From Plantago major (lineage: Eukaryota; Streptophyta; Magnoliopsida; Lamiales; Plantaginaceae): 64,000 nt of DNA. Under the pieces are notes generated by a model. The model had not been told where the DNA came from. It saw only the letters and a list, made by a program, of their open reading frames with translations, and searched no databases. The stretch covers positions 68,446,217-68,510,216 of the forward strand of contig CM048841.1 in the NCBI GenBank assembly GCA_026545765.1, given 5' to 3'. Below are positions 9,835-19,372 of this stretch, piece by piece (the stretch's first letter is position 1; every line of letters starts with the position of its first letter). The translations under genes and the position numbers were made by a program.

Positions 9835-10845
9835 ATGATAACAAGGGCCATGGCACAGAAACATCCAAGCAGTACCAAGGCTCCAAGGAGAAGACAAGTT
9901 AAAGGGATTGATGAATCTTCTGAAGAAGAAGAAGAAGGTCAAATCAAGTCCCTGGGCAATGAAGAAGGCTGTAAAACTCACACAAGATTTAAGCTTGATG
10001 ATGATGAGGAAACTGATCAAGATGAAGCTCCTCTTCACAAGAAAAGGAAAATTGAAAACCTAACTGAGCCCATAGCTGCAAAGCCACTAGCAGCTAAAAC
10101 ACCCTCTGGAAATACCAAGTCTATCCAGGGTGGTGGTTCTTCAAGCAACAACCCCAAAGAGAATTCAAGACAGAGAAGGAACAGACTGAGAGCTGAGCAA
10201 AGACAAAGTCAACTTCCACTCAGGCCAGAAGAAGCCAAAATTGAGTATGTGAAGTATGACAATGATTCCTCTGTCTACAGGTGCATCAATCAGAAAAATG
10301 GCTATTGGATTCTGGAACTTAAGCATCTATTGGTAAATTCAAGATTTCCAGAAACAATCCATAAACAACTTTTGGCATGGAGAAAAGATAAACCTACCTT
10401 GATCAACACCAATCACATCAAAGCATGGTTGGATTTTGAAGTTGTCAAGAGAACTGAAGCCATGAGAAAGGACCTTTCTGATGAATGTCCATATGGAAAG
10501 CCAGATGATGTGCACAGAATTCTGAACATTACTGGAACAGGCACAAGAGCAAGACTCGCTGTGGAACCCTATGAGTTGTTCTATCTGACAGAAGATCAAT
10601 ACAAGGGTGACATCAGATATCTGAAGATTATCTATGAATACTACAAGCTTTCAGATATCAGAATAGAGCATGCCTGGAAGTGGGGAAAGTATCTGTGGGT
10701 CAACCATTTTGCCAAGAAAAATCCTACCAAAACCTACAAAGAGGTCTGTGGATTTTCCAGAGACACAGAGATGCTCGTCAGAACTCTTCTCTATGACTAT
10801 TCTGATGATATCAAAAGGTTTGGAGATAGGAAATTTGCAGACTGA
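9835..10845 (+). CDS. A-type ORF3 C-terminal exon: NLS-like linker plus conserved domain of unknown function (Element 1)
   Basis: The longest clean ORF in the window, 336 codons to TGA. It opens with MITRAMAQKH, a basic cluster (KAPRRRQVKG), an acidic run (ESSEEEEEG, DDDEE), a second basic patch (KKRK) and a basic Gln/Arg stretch, all likely disordered. From about residue 135 a compact domain begins (YRCINQKNGYWILELKHLLV) and continues through WRKDKPTLINTNHIKAWLDF, YGKPDDVHRILN, WKWGKYLWVNHFAKK and VCGFSRDTEMLVRTLLYDYS. The domain recurs in Elements A2 (24420-24990) and B (39630-40256). I do not recognise the family. The Met at 9835 is probably internal to ORF3, since A2 continues across it. 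Hydrophilic, no membrane segment. Confidence 0.7.
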   Translation: MITRAMAQKHPSSTKAPRRRQVKGIDESSEEEEEGQIKSLGNEEGCKTHTRFKLDDDEETDQDEAPLHKKRKIENLTEPIAAKPLAAKTPSGNTKSIQGGGSSSNNPKENSRQRRNRLRAEQRQSQLPLRPEEAKIEYVKYDNDSSVYRCINQKNGYWILELKHLLVNSRFPETIHKQLLAWRKDKPTLINTNHIKAWLDFEVVKRTEAMRKDLSDECPYGKPDDVHRILNITGTGTRARLAVEPYELFYLTEDQYKGDIRYLKIIYEYYKLSDIRIEHAWKWGKYLWVNHFAKKNPTKTYKEVCGFSRDTEMLVRTLLYDYSDDIKRFGDRKFAD

Positions 10846-11217
10846 TCTACAGATATACAGTTGAAGACTTGAAGAGATTGAAGACTTGAAGACTAGTTTA
10901 TTAGGATGTTTACTTGGAGCTTGGTCACTCCTGTTGTCCTAATTTACTATGTAGTTTTGTATTTTTGCTGGCTGAGCTTAACTGTATCATGTATTAAAGT
11001 TATCTGTAATCTTTAGTTGTAACTTATCTGAAGAACTTACTCTCAGATGGTATTCTATAAAAGATAACTTGTCAGCAAAGATCACACCTTGTGATTTGGT
11101 TGATGTCCACTTTCTGCACTTAATTAAATTAATTTGAAGATCTTAAGAAAAGATTAAGTGTTGGATTGTTCACTCATCCAGATTTGTAATAGGTAAGATA
11201 GTCATCGTTGACTGATC
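10846..11217 (+). other. 3' untranslated region between ORF3 and polypurine tract (Element 1)
   Basis: No gene. Starts with purine-rich direct repeats of a 'ttgaagacttgaaga' type (10860-10895), also present in A2 and B, then T-rich sequence. Conserved with 24995-25358. Confidence 0.6.
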
Positions 11218-11232
11218 AAAAAGGGGGAAATT
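11218..11232 (+). promoter_or_regulatory. polypurine tract (Element 1)
   Basis: aaaaagggggaaatt lies directly against the LTR start TGTTGG, the expected plus-strand primer position for copia reverse transcription. Confidence 0.85.
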
Positions 11233-11999
11233 TGTTGGGAAATTTGTTGGGAAATTTCTTGAGAAATTTGTTAGGAAATTTGTTAGATATTTTGTTAGAA
11301 ATATCTGTTTAGTTTTGATCAGCAACATGATGACTTATCTTAGTCTCAGAAAGGTGATTAGTACTCTTGGTTCACTTGAACATTGTAAAAGAGGAAACCC
11401 ACTAAGTATGATAGTCTAGTTAATCTTGTATAGGATGTTAGGTCTCAAAATGTAATTTTTATTTTATGAAGAGAAGACCAAGAAGAAGACATCCAAGCAG
11501 AACAAGCTCAACGACATTGAAGACTTGAAGAGACTACGCAAGATTACTGAAACTGTTGTTCAGATACCTTAGCCAGATATCTTGAAGATACGAACAGTTT
11601 TAAACAGACTGTGTCACAAGAGATATCTGAGAAATAAGAGACATATCTGAAAACAAGGAAAGTGTCCACAGATATCTATTCTCAGATACCTTGAGCATTA
11701 ACCACATTTCTGAAAAAGAGAAATATATATTGCAAACAAAGTTGTTTCAATAAATAAGTGGTATCTGAAGATTGAAGATAAGGACGCAAAGAATCGATAA
11801 CACTAGTCTCGACATAAAGCATAGTTCCGCTGACACTACAGACAAAAAGTATAGTACAATGCATTTAATGCACGGACAGAGATGTCAATAAAAGCAACGC
11901 AGCTCAAGAAGAAGACAAAACCTGCTACAATACTATACACAGATAGCAATAGTTTGAATTTGAGCCTAACGGATACTATTCAAACAGCACTCAAATTCA

Positions 12000-12009
12000 T
12001 CTATAAATA
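12000..12009 (+). promoter_or_regulatory. LTR promoter TATA box
   Basis: tctataaata followed by tcaacac, conserved in every LTR of families A and B (26136-26145, 27630-27639, 41896-41905, 55295-55304). Likely drives the genomic RNA. Confidence 0.65.
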
Positions 12010-12387
12010 TCAACACTTAGACTGCTTGAGAAGAGACCTTAGACACACACTACACAGAACTCTGAACATCTTACTCTCTTAAAGCAACTTACATATTCTC
12101 AAAGCTTTCTGTTGCGACCAAAGCTTTTGATCTTAAGTAAACACTGAAGTTCTAAGTGTCTTGATCCTAAACAAGCAAAGCTATATGTGAAGGAGTTGAA
12201 TCAAAAGATCAACTATCTGAGATTCATTCTTCAACAGACATATCATAAGACTTGGTCAAGAAATCGAACAAGATACCATATACCGAAAGTGTATTACCTT
12301 GATTCACAGAGCTATCTCAATAATCAATAAGTTATTAAAGAAGCTCATCCGACAACTCAAACCAAAACCAACACCAGAATCGTGTGT

Positions 12388-12594
12388 GGAGTATGTGAAG
12401 TACTTAGTTTGAAAATCGTGAATAACTCCAAGGTTACCGGAGTATAGGAAGTACTTGATTTGGGAAACTAAGGAATAACTCCAAGGTTATTGAGTATAGG
12501 AAGTACTTAGCTTGGGAAGCTAGGGAATAACTCAAAGGTTTCTGAGTATAGGAAGTACTTGGCTGTGAAAGCCGAGGAACAACTCAAGGGGGAA
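12388..12594 (+). repeat. four tandem ~50-60 bp units in LTR (A-type)
   Basis: Each unit carries 'gagtataggaagtactt', a short hairpin-forming stretch (for example agcttgggaagct) and 'gaataactc'. Located between the TATA box and the LTR end, so within the transcribed leader. B-type LTRs have only two units. Confidence 0.8.
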
Positions 12595-12944
12595 CATTTG
12601 GTTGGGAACCAATTGTTAAGAATCTTAGAATAGGTTTATTGTAAGGTGAACTCAATTATCTGTTCTAGTGAATTCTAGGTCTCGGTAGACCAAGTGGATT
12701 AGTTGGAGGATTACGCCACCTCCGATACCACTATACTTGCTGTGTTATTTACCTTCTCAGATTTACATTTCAAAGAACACACACACACATTAATCGCTTC
12801 GCACTTATCTTTATTAAGTCTTCCGCTCGATTTTAAGTATCGATATCTATTCAGATATCTCGAGAAATAGTTTTATCGACAAAAGTTTTAGAAGACTATT
12901 CACCCCCTCTAGTCCTTTTTACTTTGCCGTTATCTCGACCAACA

Positions 12945-12960
12945 AGTGGTATCAGAAAGC
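12945..12960 (+). promoter_or_regulatory. primer-binding site (Element A2)
   Basis: agtggtatcagaaagc directly after the LTR. Matches the initiator-Met tRNA primer site tggtatcagagc with a small error, and is cleaner in Element B (28471-28484). Confidence 0.8.
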
Positions 12961-13057
12961 AGAGGTTCACCACCTTTCCAAGACCGAACCTAGATCCCGA
13001 TAGGTGAAGGAACTTTGTCCACTTTTGACGACTATTTAATTTGTGTTAAGTGTGCGT

Positions 13058-14756
13058 ATGTCTCGAGTGATGCAATCTGCTCAAACCGTAGAACTACGAG
13101 AAATGGAAAATAACATGATGCTCCACCTTGAAGCCATAAGTGACGAGATGATCAAGTAATAAAGAATGGCCCAATAGTAATTCAACAACTTAAGCAAGTC
13201 ATGGAGGTTTCGAGTGGAAGAGAGATGAGATCAAAGCCAAGGATCTTCACAAACAAAAGGCCAACTAGTGGAAGATCTATCGTCAAGTTATTTACTTAAC
13301 CAAAGCCCAGAGAACTCGACATCTAAGATGCCAAGAGGAATCGATCGATGGTCAAGCTCAGAACATCATCATCATCGACGACACTGAGCACATACAAAGG
13401 TAAATCAGGTGCTAAACGGCGAAAGTCGCTCGGCAACCGATTGAAGAAATCAGGTTTTAACCGAAAACCAAGGAAAACAAGTTCAAGTTCTAAAGTTGAA
13501 ATTTCAAAATTTCAAACAAGGTCCCAATCAAACTCGAAGAACTTGATTTCGTTTATTACTTTCATGAGTGATATGGCAAGATTGGGAAAGTAGATACTCC
13601 CAATGTAGAAGATTAAGACTATTGTCAAAGTCTTAACCACAACCGGGAGCATACTAAATTCTTTTATTTTAACCAAGGTATGCCAAATATCACCCAAAGG
13701 AACTTTTCTTATCTTGCTACGTTGATTATGAGACAACTCGTAGAGAACAAACAACCTAAAAGTTGCGTAATGTTGCTCTAGTAACTCAAGGAACTTCCGA
13801 AAAGAAGAAAAGCAAGGAGGAGATCGAGGATGCTCTTGCAAAGCAAATGAGCAAATTTGTCACGAGAAATTGAGAGAAGAAAAGCCAAAGAGAAGTCAAA
13901 AGCATCTAGTTTCAAACTATCACCAAGACAAAATATGCAAAGCTCACAACAAGCCACCGTAAAGCATCATGTACCGAGGAAGCGTAAATTGAAACGATAT
14001 CTGCTTTATTGTCGTAAACCCGCCACTTAAGAAGGATTGTCCCGCCAACAAACTAAGGACAAAAGACAAGAAAGATAGAAGAAGCCGTAAAGCTTTGTTA
14101 ATGTAAGAAAGAAAGAAAATCCAAATTCAATCGGATGCTCTAGACGCTGAGATGCATTCAAGATGACAATTCAGATGACTCAACCTTACCATCACCGTAA
14201 TTATGTGGAGTTACTCATGATATAATCGACTTCGCCTCAAGAAGAATGAAATGTGGAGTTGTCGAAATTGACGGTCCACATCTCCAACATAGAAAACTGC
14301 CTTATGGCCGATGAGGTAACACATACTTTGTTATACTTATGAAAGTGATGAAGAGGAAATAAAAATCTAGAAAATCTCAGGAAAGAACTTGATATCTATT
14401 AAAGAGAATTTCTAATGATCCGAGCTAGAGTCGAAAACCTTGAAGAAGAAAAGAATTCTCTTGCAAAGGAAAATTCTCAATTAGTTAAAGTATCTGAGAG
14501 AAAGGATGCAAAAATGCATTTCAAAGCTCGTATATCCGAGACCTAAAAGTCACATAAAGAAGCAATGGTCAATTACTTAAAGAATTATGAAGATCTTCTT
14601 TCTGAGAACAAGGAACTCAAGAAGAAAGAATTATCTTTTCAATCTTATGTCAAAGCTAGTGACACTCTTACTGAGGTACAATCTTACTTAAGAGATCCTT
14701 CAGAAAAGAAAGGACTCAATGAATACACAGTGCATTGTTCTATCACTCAATAAGAG
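13058..14756 (+). pseudogene. gag: gag (Element A2)
   Basis: Gag coats and packages the element RNA. The start ATG at 13058 opens MSRVMQSAQTVELREMENNM and continues into MLHLEAISDEM, the usual copia Gag N-terminus; a stop follows soon after because of consensus damage. A CCHC knuckle is visible at about 14000-14045 (CFYC...GHFK.DCP, damaged). After the knuckle comes a long coiled-coil tail, partly open at 14565-14753 (LSENKELKKKELSFQSY, ASDTLTEVQSYLRDPSEK). This tail is typical of Sirevirus-like Gag. The cleaner version is in Element B (28583-30351). Gag and pol are probably one polyprotein. Confidence 0.8.
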
Positions 14757-17700
14757 TAAGGAGAAAAGAACATTTGTAAGTACTCAGATTGTTGACAAAG
14801 GAAAGGCAAGTACTCAAACCTTTGGGAAAAACAAGTCAAAACAAAACTGGTACACGCCTCGAAAAGAAACACAACACCGAAAAGTGTAAACACCCACAAA
14901 GTTATATGTCTCTCAAAAGGTAGAATTGCAGAGTCGCAAATTCTCCCATGTCACTTTTTCCGAAAGAAATCGACCAACCAGACTAGCAAAGTCACGAGAA
15001 AAGATCTCGATAGCTTCAAGTGCTCAAACGGTATTGCTACAAAGGCATCGGAAAACAACTTGCTCATGAGTACAAGCAGAGCAAGAACGATGGTCAAAGC
15101 TAGAATTGCTCAAAGCAATTATCGATGTGGAAATCAAAGCCATCGAAAATCAATGCCGTGGCTAGAAGAAATCGGCAAGGAAGGCTAAGTTTGTCGAAAG
15201 CAAACTCGTAAACCCGACAGTATCCGAAAGCATCATATGGAGCACCTAGGAACACACCAAGGAAGAAAATAATTCTTACTAATGATAACATTCATTCAAA
15301 TAGAATTCCTCCTTACGCTCTCGCTGACAAAAGCATATTTCAAAGAAATTCATTCAAAAATGGATTCCTACCGAAGAACTTTTAATTCGACGTTCCATCA
15401 AAGATATGAGAACCTAATCTCCTGCTTCCGTCAGTGCGTAATGCTTCGGACTAAAGCACAATGGCTATTCGACATGGATGCGAAAGCACATGACAGAGAC
15501 AAAGCAACTGTTGATTACAAAGCTTGCAACACAGACCAGATATTAGATTTGTCGTGAGGAGAATTAAATCCTCTCCGGATTTGGCAACGCCAAATTGGGG
15601 ACTTTAACAATCACGACATTACATGTTAAGGATTTGAAATATAATCTATTTAGTACGAGCCGCTTATGCATAAGGGTTTTACTATAAAATTCAAAGCTAA
15701 CATCGCAAACTAATTGACAATGAGTCAAAGGCATGCCTTAGTTGGTCGAAAGAAAGGCGCCGCCCTTTATGTTGCCGATTGGCATCCGCCACAATCAAGA
15801 ATGTCTCATGGTGAGTCAACTGTCACGTAAGAGCACCGTTATGGCACAAAAGAATGAGTCACTTGAACTTCAAAACTCAATAGATTTGCCAAGAAAGAGT
15901 TAGTGGTCGGCCTTCCTGCAACATCTTTCGAAAGGAAGGTATCTGCTCTCACGATGGGGAAACAATCTAAGATCTCTTTCAAGTCCAAGATCGACACTCT
16001 AGTGTTAGACCAACGCAACTTTTACATGGATCTTTTTGAATCATCTGAATTAGTTATGCAGAAAGAAGTATGGTCCGGTTGTCAGATGACTTCAAGATTC
16101 ACTGGGTTGTCTTTCAAACGTAAAATGACGCTGTGGTGGAGATACCAAACTTTGAAAAAGCTTGAAGTCATGAAAATGACAAGGTATCTCGCAATCGTAA
16201 TGCATCATGGTATCGAAGTTTTTCAACCAAGACATAAAGGAGTTTCAGACCGCAAAGGTATACAACACCAACTTTCCTCTCAGAAGAACACCTCAACAAA
16301 ATGGTGTTGTAAAAAGGAAAATAGAACCCTTAAAGAAGCCGCAAGGACAATGCTAATGACATCAAATAAGTGAAATTTATTGGGTTGAAGTCAGAAACAC
16401 ACTTGTTACACTCGTAATGTATGTTTGATAAACAAACACCATGACAAGACCCCTATGAAATCTTGGTTGGTAGATTCCCTAATATCAAACATCCGAGAGT
16501 ATTTGGTTGTAGATGTTTTGTTCTAAACAATGGGAAAGATTATCCGAGAACATTTCAACCCAAGGCGATGAAGGTGTTTTTCGCTATTCCACAAACAAAG
16601 AAAGCCTACAGAGTTTACAAATAAAAGAACAAAGAAAATTGAAGAATCAATTCATGTCAGATTCTATGAAGGAAATAAGAAAACACCTCCTATTGATGAA
16701 CTCTAAAGGTTCAAAGAACTATTACCGAGGGATTCTAAAGAAGAATCCTAAAGGAGAAACATCATTATGGAAAGTGAGGATGACTGACGAGAGAAAAGCT
16801 TGAAATGCCTAGTAACAACAAGATGACTCATGACATGATGAGGAATTTCCTGAGTTTTCCGTAAATGGAATAGGTTATCGAGAACTTTCATCATGAAGAG
16901 GTATTCGAAAATAAGAATGTCAAATGCATGTTCCAAATATCTCTAACATCGAAAAGTGTCGATATCCATGACATTTCCCATATGTCGTAAATCTCGACAT
17001 CGAAAAGTATCAAATCAAAATCTTAGTGATTCACATTCGCATCACTGGATATTGATCCTACTAGCACTAAACATATGATGAGATGGATCAAAGATCATCC
17101 TACAAAGGATATAATCGACCAATTAATCGGTGTTAGGACTAGGAGAGCAATAAAATCGCTAACTTCTCTTTGGATGTTTCATCTCGAATATTGAACCAAA
17201 AAATATAGAAGAAGCATTATGAGACCAAGACTGGATCTCTGCAATGCAAGAAGAGTTGGATCAATTTGAGAGAAACAAAGACTGGAAACTAGTTCCATTT
17301 ATAGAAGGAATATCTGTGATTGGAACTAAATGGGTTTTAAGAAACAAGATGAATGAATCTGGTGAAATAACCAGAAACAAAGCAAGATTGGTTGCCAAGG
17401 GATTTACTCAGACTGAAGGCTTAGATTTTGATGAGTCATATGCACCAGCTGATTGATGCAATAAGACTCTTTCTAGCCTTTGCAGCTCATAAAGATTTCA
17501 AAGTTTATCGATGGATGTCAAAAGTGCATTCTTAAACGGTGAACTTGCGTTTAAGTTTATGTTGAGCAACCACCGGCTTTGAAGTTTCTAAAAGTAGAAT
17601 GGCCTACAAACCACGTAAAGCTCAGATGGATCAAACAGCTCCAAGAGCGGTATGACACTTTGCCAAGTACCTTCTGGAAAGTGGTTTCAAGAAAGGTGAA

Positions 17701-18695
17701 GTTGATAAAACTTTATTTACCTTAAATCATGACGGGAAACTACTCTTAGTTCAAGTATATGTTGATGACATCATATTTGGATCTAAGGACAAGCAACTTT
17801 GTAATGACTTTGCAAATCTCATGAAAAGCAAATTTGAGGTGAGCATGATGGGAGAAATGAATTATTTCAGATTGCAAGTCAAGCAACTCAATGATGGAAT
17901 ATTCACTAGTCAAACAAAGTATGCAAAAGATATGCTCACAAAATTCAATCTTAAGCCTTCTGAAAAGAATGCTAATATACCTATGAGCATTGGAACCAAA
18001 ATGACCTATACTGAATCAGATAAGAGTGTTGAAGAACATAAGTATAGGAAATTGATAGGTTCACTACTTTACCTCACCGCAAGTAGACTCGATATTCAAT
18101 ATGCCGTTGAGTATGTGCTAGATTTCGCATAAAATCCAATGCAAAAACACTACAACATTGCTATGAAAATATTAAGGTTTGTAAAGGTACAGAGATGTAG
18201 GATTATGGTATCCTAAAGAAAGTGGATCGAGTTTAATGGGTACTCGGACCGATTATGCCGGATCATCGCTGATAGGAAAAGCACCTCAGAACTTGTCAGC
18301 CGGGTACTAGACTTATCTCATGGTTAAGCAAGAAGCAAAACTCAATTGCAACTTCTACCACAAAGGTGAATATATTGTCATTGATTGTGCAAAGACAAAT
18401 TCTATGGATACAACAACAACTTAAAGACTATGGACTCGATGAGAAGAAAACTCCCATTTTCTGTGACAACACAAGTGCTATTGCGATTACAAAGAACCCT
18501 AAATTTCATGCCAGAACAAAGCACATTGATGTTAGACATCACTTCATCAGAGACCATGTTGAAAAGGGCAATATATAGATACTCAAGATTGGCACTGAAG
18601 ACCAACTTGCAGATATCTTCACTAAGCCACTACAAGAAAGTAGATTCTTAGCCTTAAGACATAATCTTGGACTAATGGAACTACCAATGAACTGA
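14757..18695 (+). pseudogene. pol: pol: protease, integrase, RT, RNase H (Element A2)
   Basis: Protease active-site region at 15462-15510 (WLF-D-GC then damaged). Gag-pre-integrase motif YNLFS-SRLCIRV near 15640. Integrase HHCC zinc site at about 15845-15960 (RMSHLNF..., with MGKQSKISFKSK), first catalytic Asp in MDLFESSEL at 16026, C-terminal segment near 16430-16620. RT is open at 17244-17456 ([20 protein letters not shown]) with YVDD at 17758-17769. RNase H runs about 18190-18695, clean at 18366-18578 (FCDNTSAIAITKNPK, KHIDVRHHFIRDH), ending near ADIFTKPL. Not open as given; dense CAG/CTG-type differences against Element D. A-type residues VSMMGEMNYF distinguish it from B-type. Confidence 0.85.
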
Positions 18696-18710
18696 AAAGT
18701 TCGTATCCGA

Positions 18711-18812
18711 ATGGGCATCCAGAGAAGAGGTATCTGGAACAGGCATCCAGAGAAGAGGTATCTGGAACGGGTATCCAGAAAAGAGAAAAGAGAAAACTGG
18801 AACGGGTATCCA
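18711..18812 (+). repeat. tandem array of ~28 bp 'gggcatccagagaagaggtatc' type units
   Basis: Three to four imperfect units built on gcatccagagaagagg / tatctggaac. The same array is at 62028-62110 in Element E and is degenerate in B-type spacers. Confidence 0.7.
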
Positions 18813-19360
18813 GAAGTCAAAAAGGCTAAAGAGCAAAAAGACATCTTAAGATCTCTGAGACGGGAACTCAGATATCTGAATCAATCTGCAAACGGAAAAC
18901 ACAAAGGAGAATAGTACAACTATCTGCAGTCAACTACTCTCTTAGAATATAGAATAAAGATATACAAAAAAGAACCAATCCCAATGAAAAAAATTCGCAT
19001 TGTTTCTATCTTGATGAAAAACTTGGAAAAATCCTAAGTATAAGACAGATTCAGATGCAAACAGTGTTCTTGATCATACAAAGACGCAATTCAGATAGCT
19101 AATAGCCAAAATTCATTAAATGGGCACAATTACACTTGTTGATTGTGATCATTGCTGAAGAAGCAATGGTGACCCTTGATGAAATTAAGCAATTGATCTG
19201 TACGGTGGAAATTAGTTCACAGTAAATAGTGGACTGTTGAAATTCAGACATGGCCCACTAAGCATTTAATGCCGAACTAGCTTTTGCTCACTTGCTTTGC
19301 AAATCACGTATACGCATACACAAAATCAATTTGTATGTATTTGTCTGTCAGATTCAATCA

Positions 19361-19372
19361 TATATATATAGG
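19361..19372 (+). promoter_or_regulatory. putative internal TATA box for ORF3 (Element A2)
   Basis: TATATATATAGG, 189 bp before the ORF3 ATG. Conserved in sequence and position with 3447, 34957, 62616 and the minus-strand copy at 44722-44733. Confidence 0.5.

Larger units (their letters stand above)
3656..10845 (+). pseudogene. ORF3: accessory multi-exon gene of the copia element (Element 1)
   Basis: The third ORF begins at ATG 3656, directly after a TATA-like ctctatataagag. Exon 1 (to 5186) carries an N-terminal domain (LGEFTPSDWN, MNWGAFLVKKYVSAVI, TLDVLEFYNNSKIFT) that resembles, by pattern only, the putative plant transposon/envelope-like domain seen in other plant retroelements. The middle (about 5000-5980) is Glu/Lys/Ser-rich and is cut by five short introns. 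Then come an acidic stretch (6420-6540), a coiled coil (7238-7807), a B-type C-terminal domain (8104-8409) and, past the chimera junction near 8505, a complete A-type acidic/coiled/C-terminal portion ending at 10845. I saw no signal peptide or membrane segment. Frames are broken at 4090-4450 and 5870-7240, where CAG/CTG miscalls are dense. Function unknown. Confidence 0.65.
1..12944 (+). mobile_element. Element 1: partial chimeric Ty1/copia retrotransposon (B-type body, A-type 3' end)
   Basis: This large copia element enters the window inside its integrase gene; its 5' LTR and gag lie outside. Order seen: integrase C-terminal part, reverse transcriptase, RNase H (stop 2721-2723), spacer, ORF3 (ATG 3656, last stop 10843-10845), polypurine tract, 3' LTR. 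From 1 to about 8505 it follows Element B (31568-40020) closely. From about 8505 onward it follows Element A2 (22672-27089), including the LTR. It is therefore a mosaic of two families, or an assembly join. It shares the LTR at 11233-12944 with Element A2. Confidence 0.85.
11233..12944 (+). repeat. A-type LTR, shared by Element 1 (3') and Element A2 (5')
   Basis: 1712 bp, bounded by TGTTGG...CCAACA, preceded by a polypurine tract and followed by a primer-binding site, so it can serve as 3' LTR of one unit and 5' LTR of the next. The start holds four or five short 'gaaatttgtt' repeats. A TATA box (tctataaata, 12000-12009) marks the U3 promoter, and four tandem ~50-60 bp units lie at 12388-12594. 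Matches 25372-27089 end to end apart from CAG/CTG-type differences. Confidence 0.9.

Noticed and set aside
3656..10845. Calling ORF3 a retroviral envelope gene
   Set aside because: No signal peptide, membrane helix or cleavage site is visible; the protein is highly charged with coiled coils and nuclear-type basic clusters.
12388..12594. Regular repeats in the LTR as a CRISPR-like array
   Set aside because: Units abut without unique spacers and occur in every LTR of a plant retrotransposon.
13058..18695. C-to-T decay or RIP-like mutation as the cause of frame breaks
   Set aside because: The changes are CAG to CGT and CTG to CG/CCG, often with a length change, and are not transitions.
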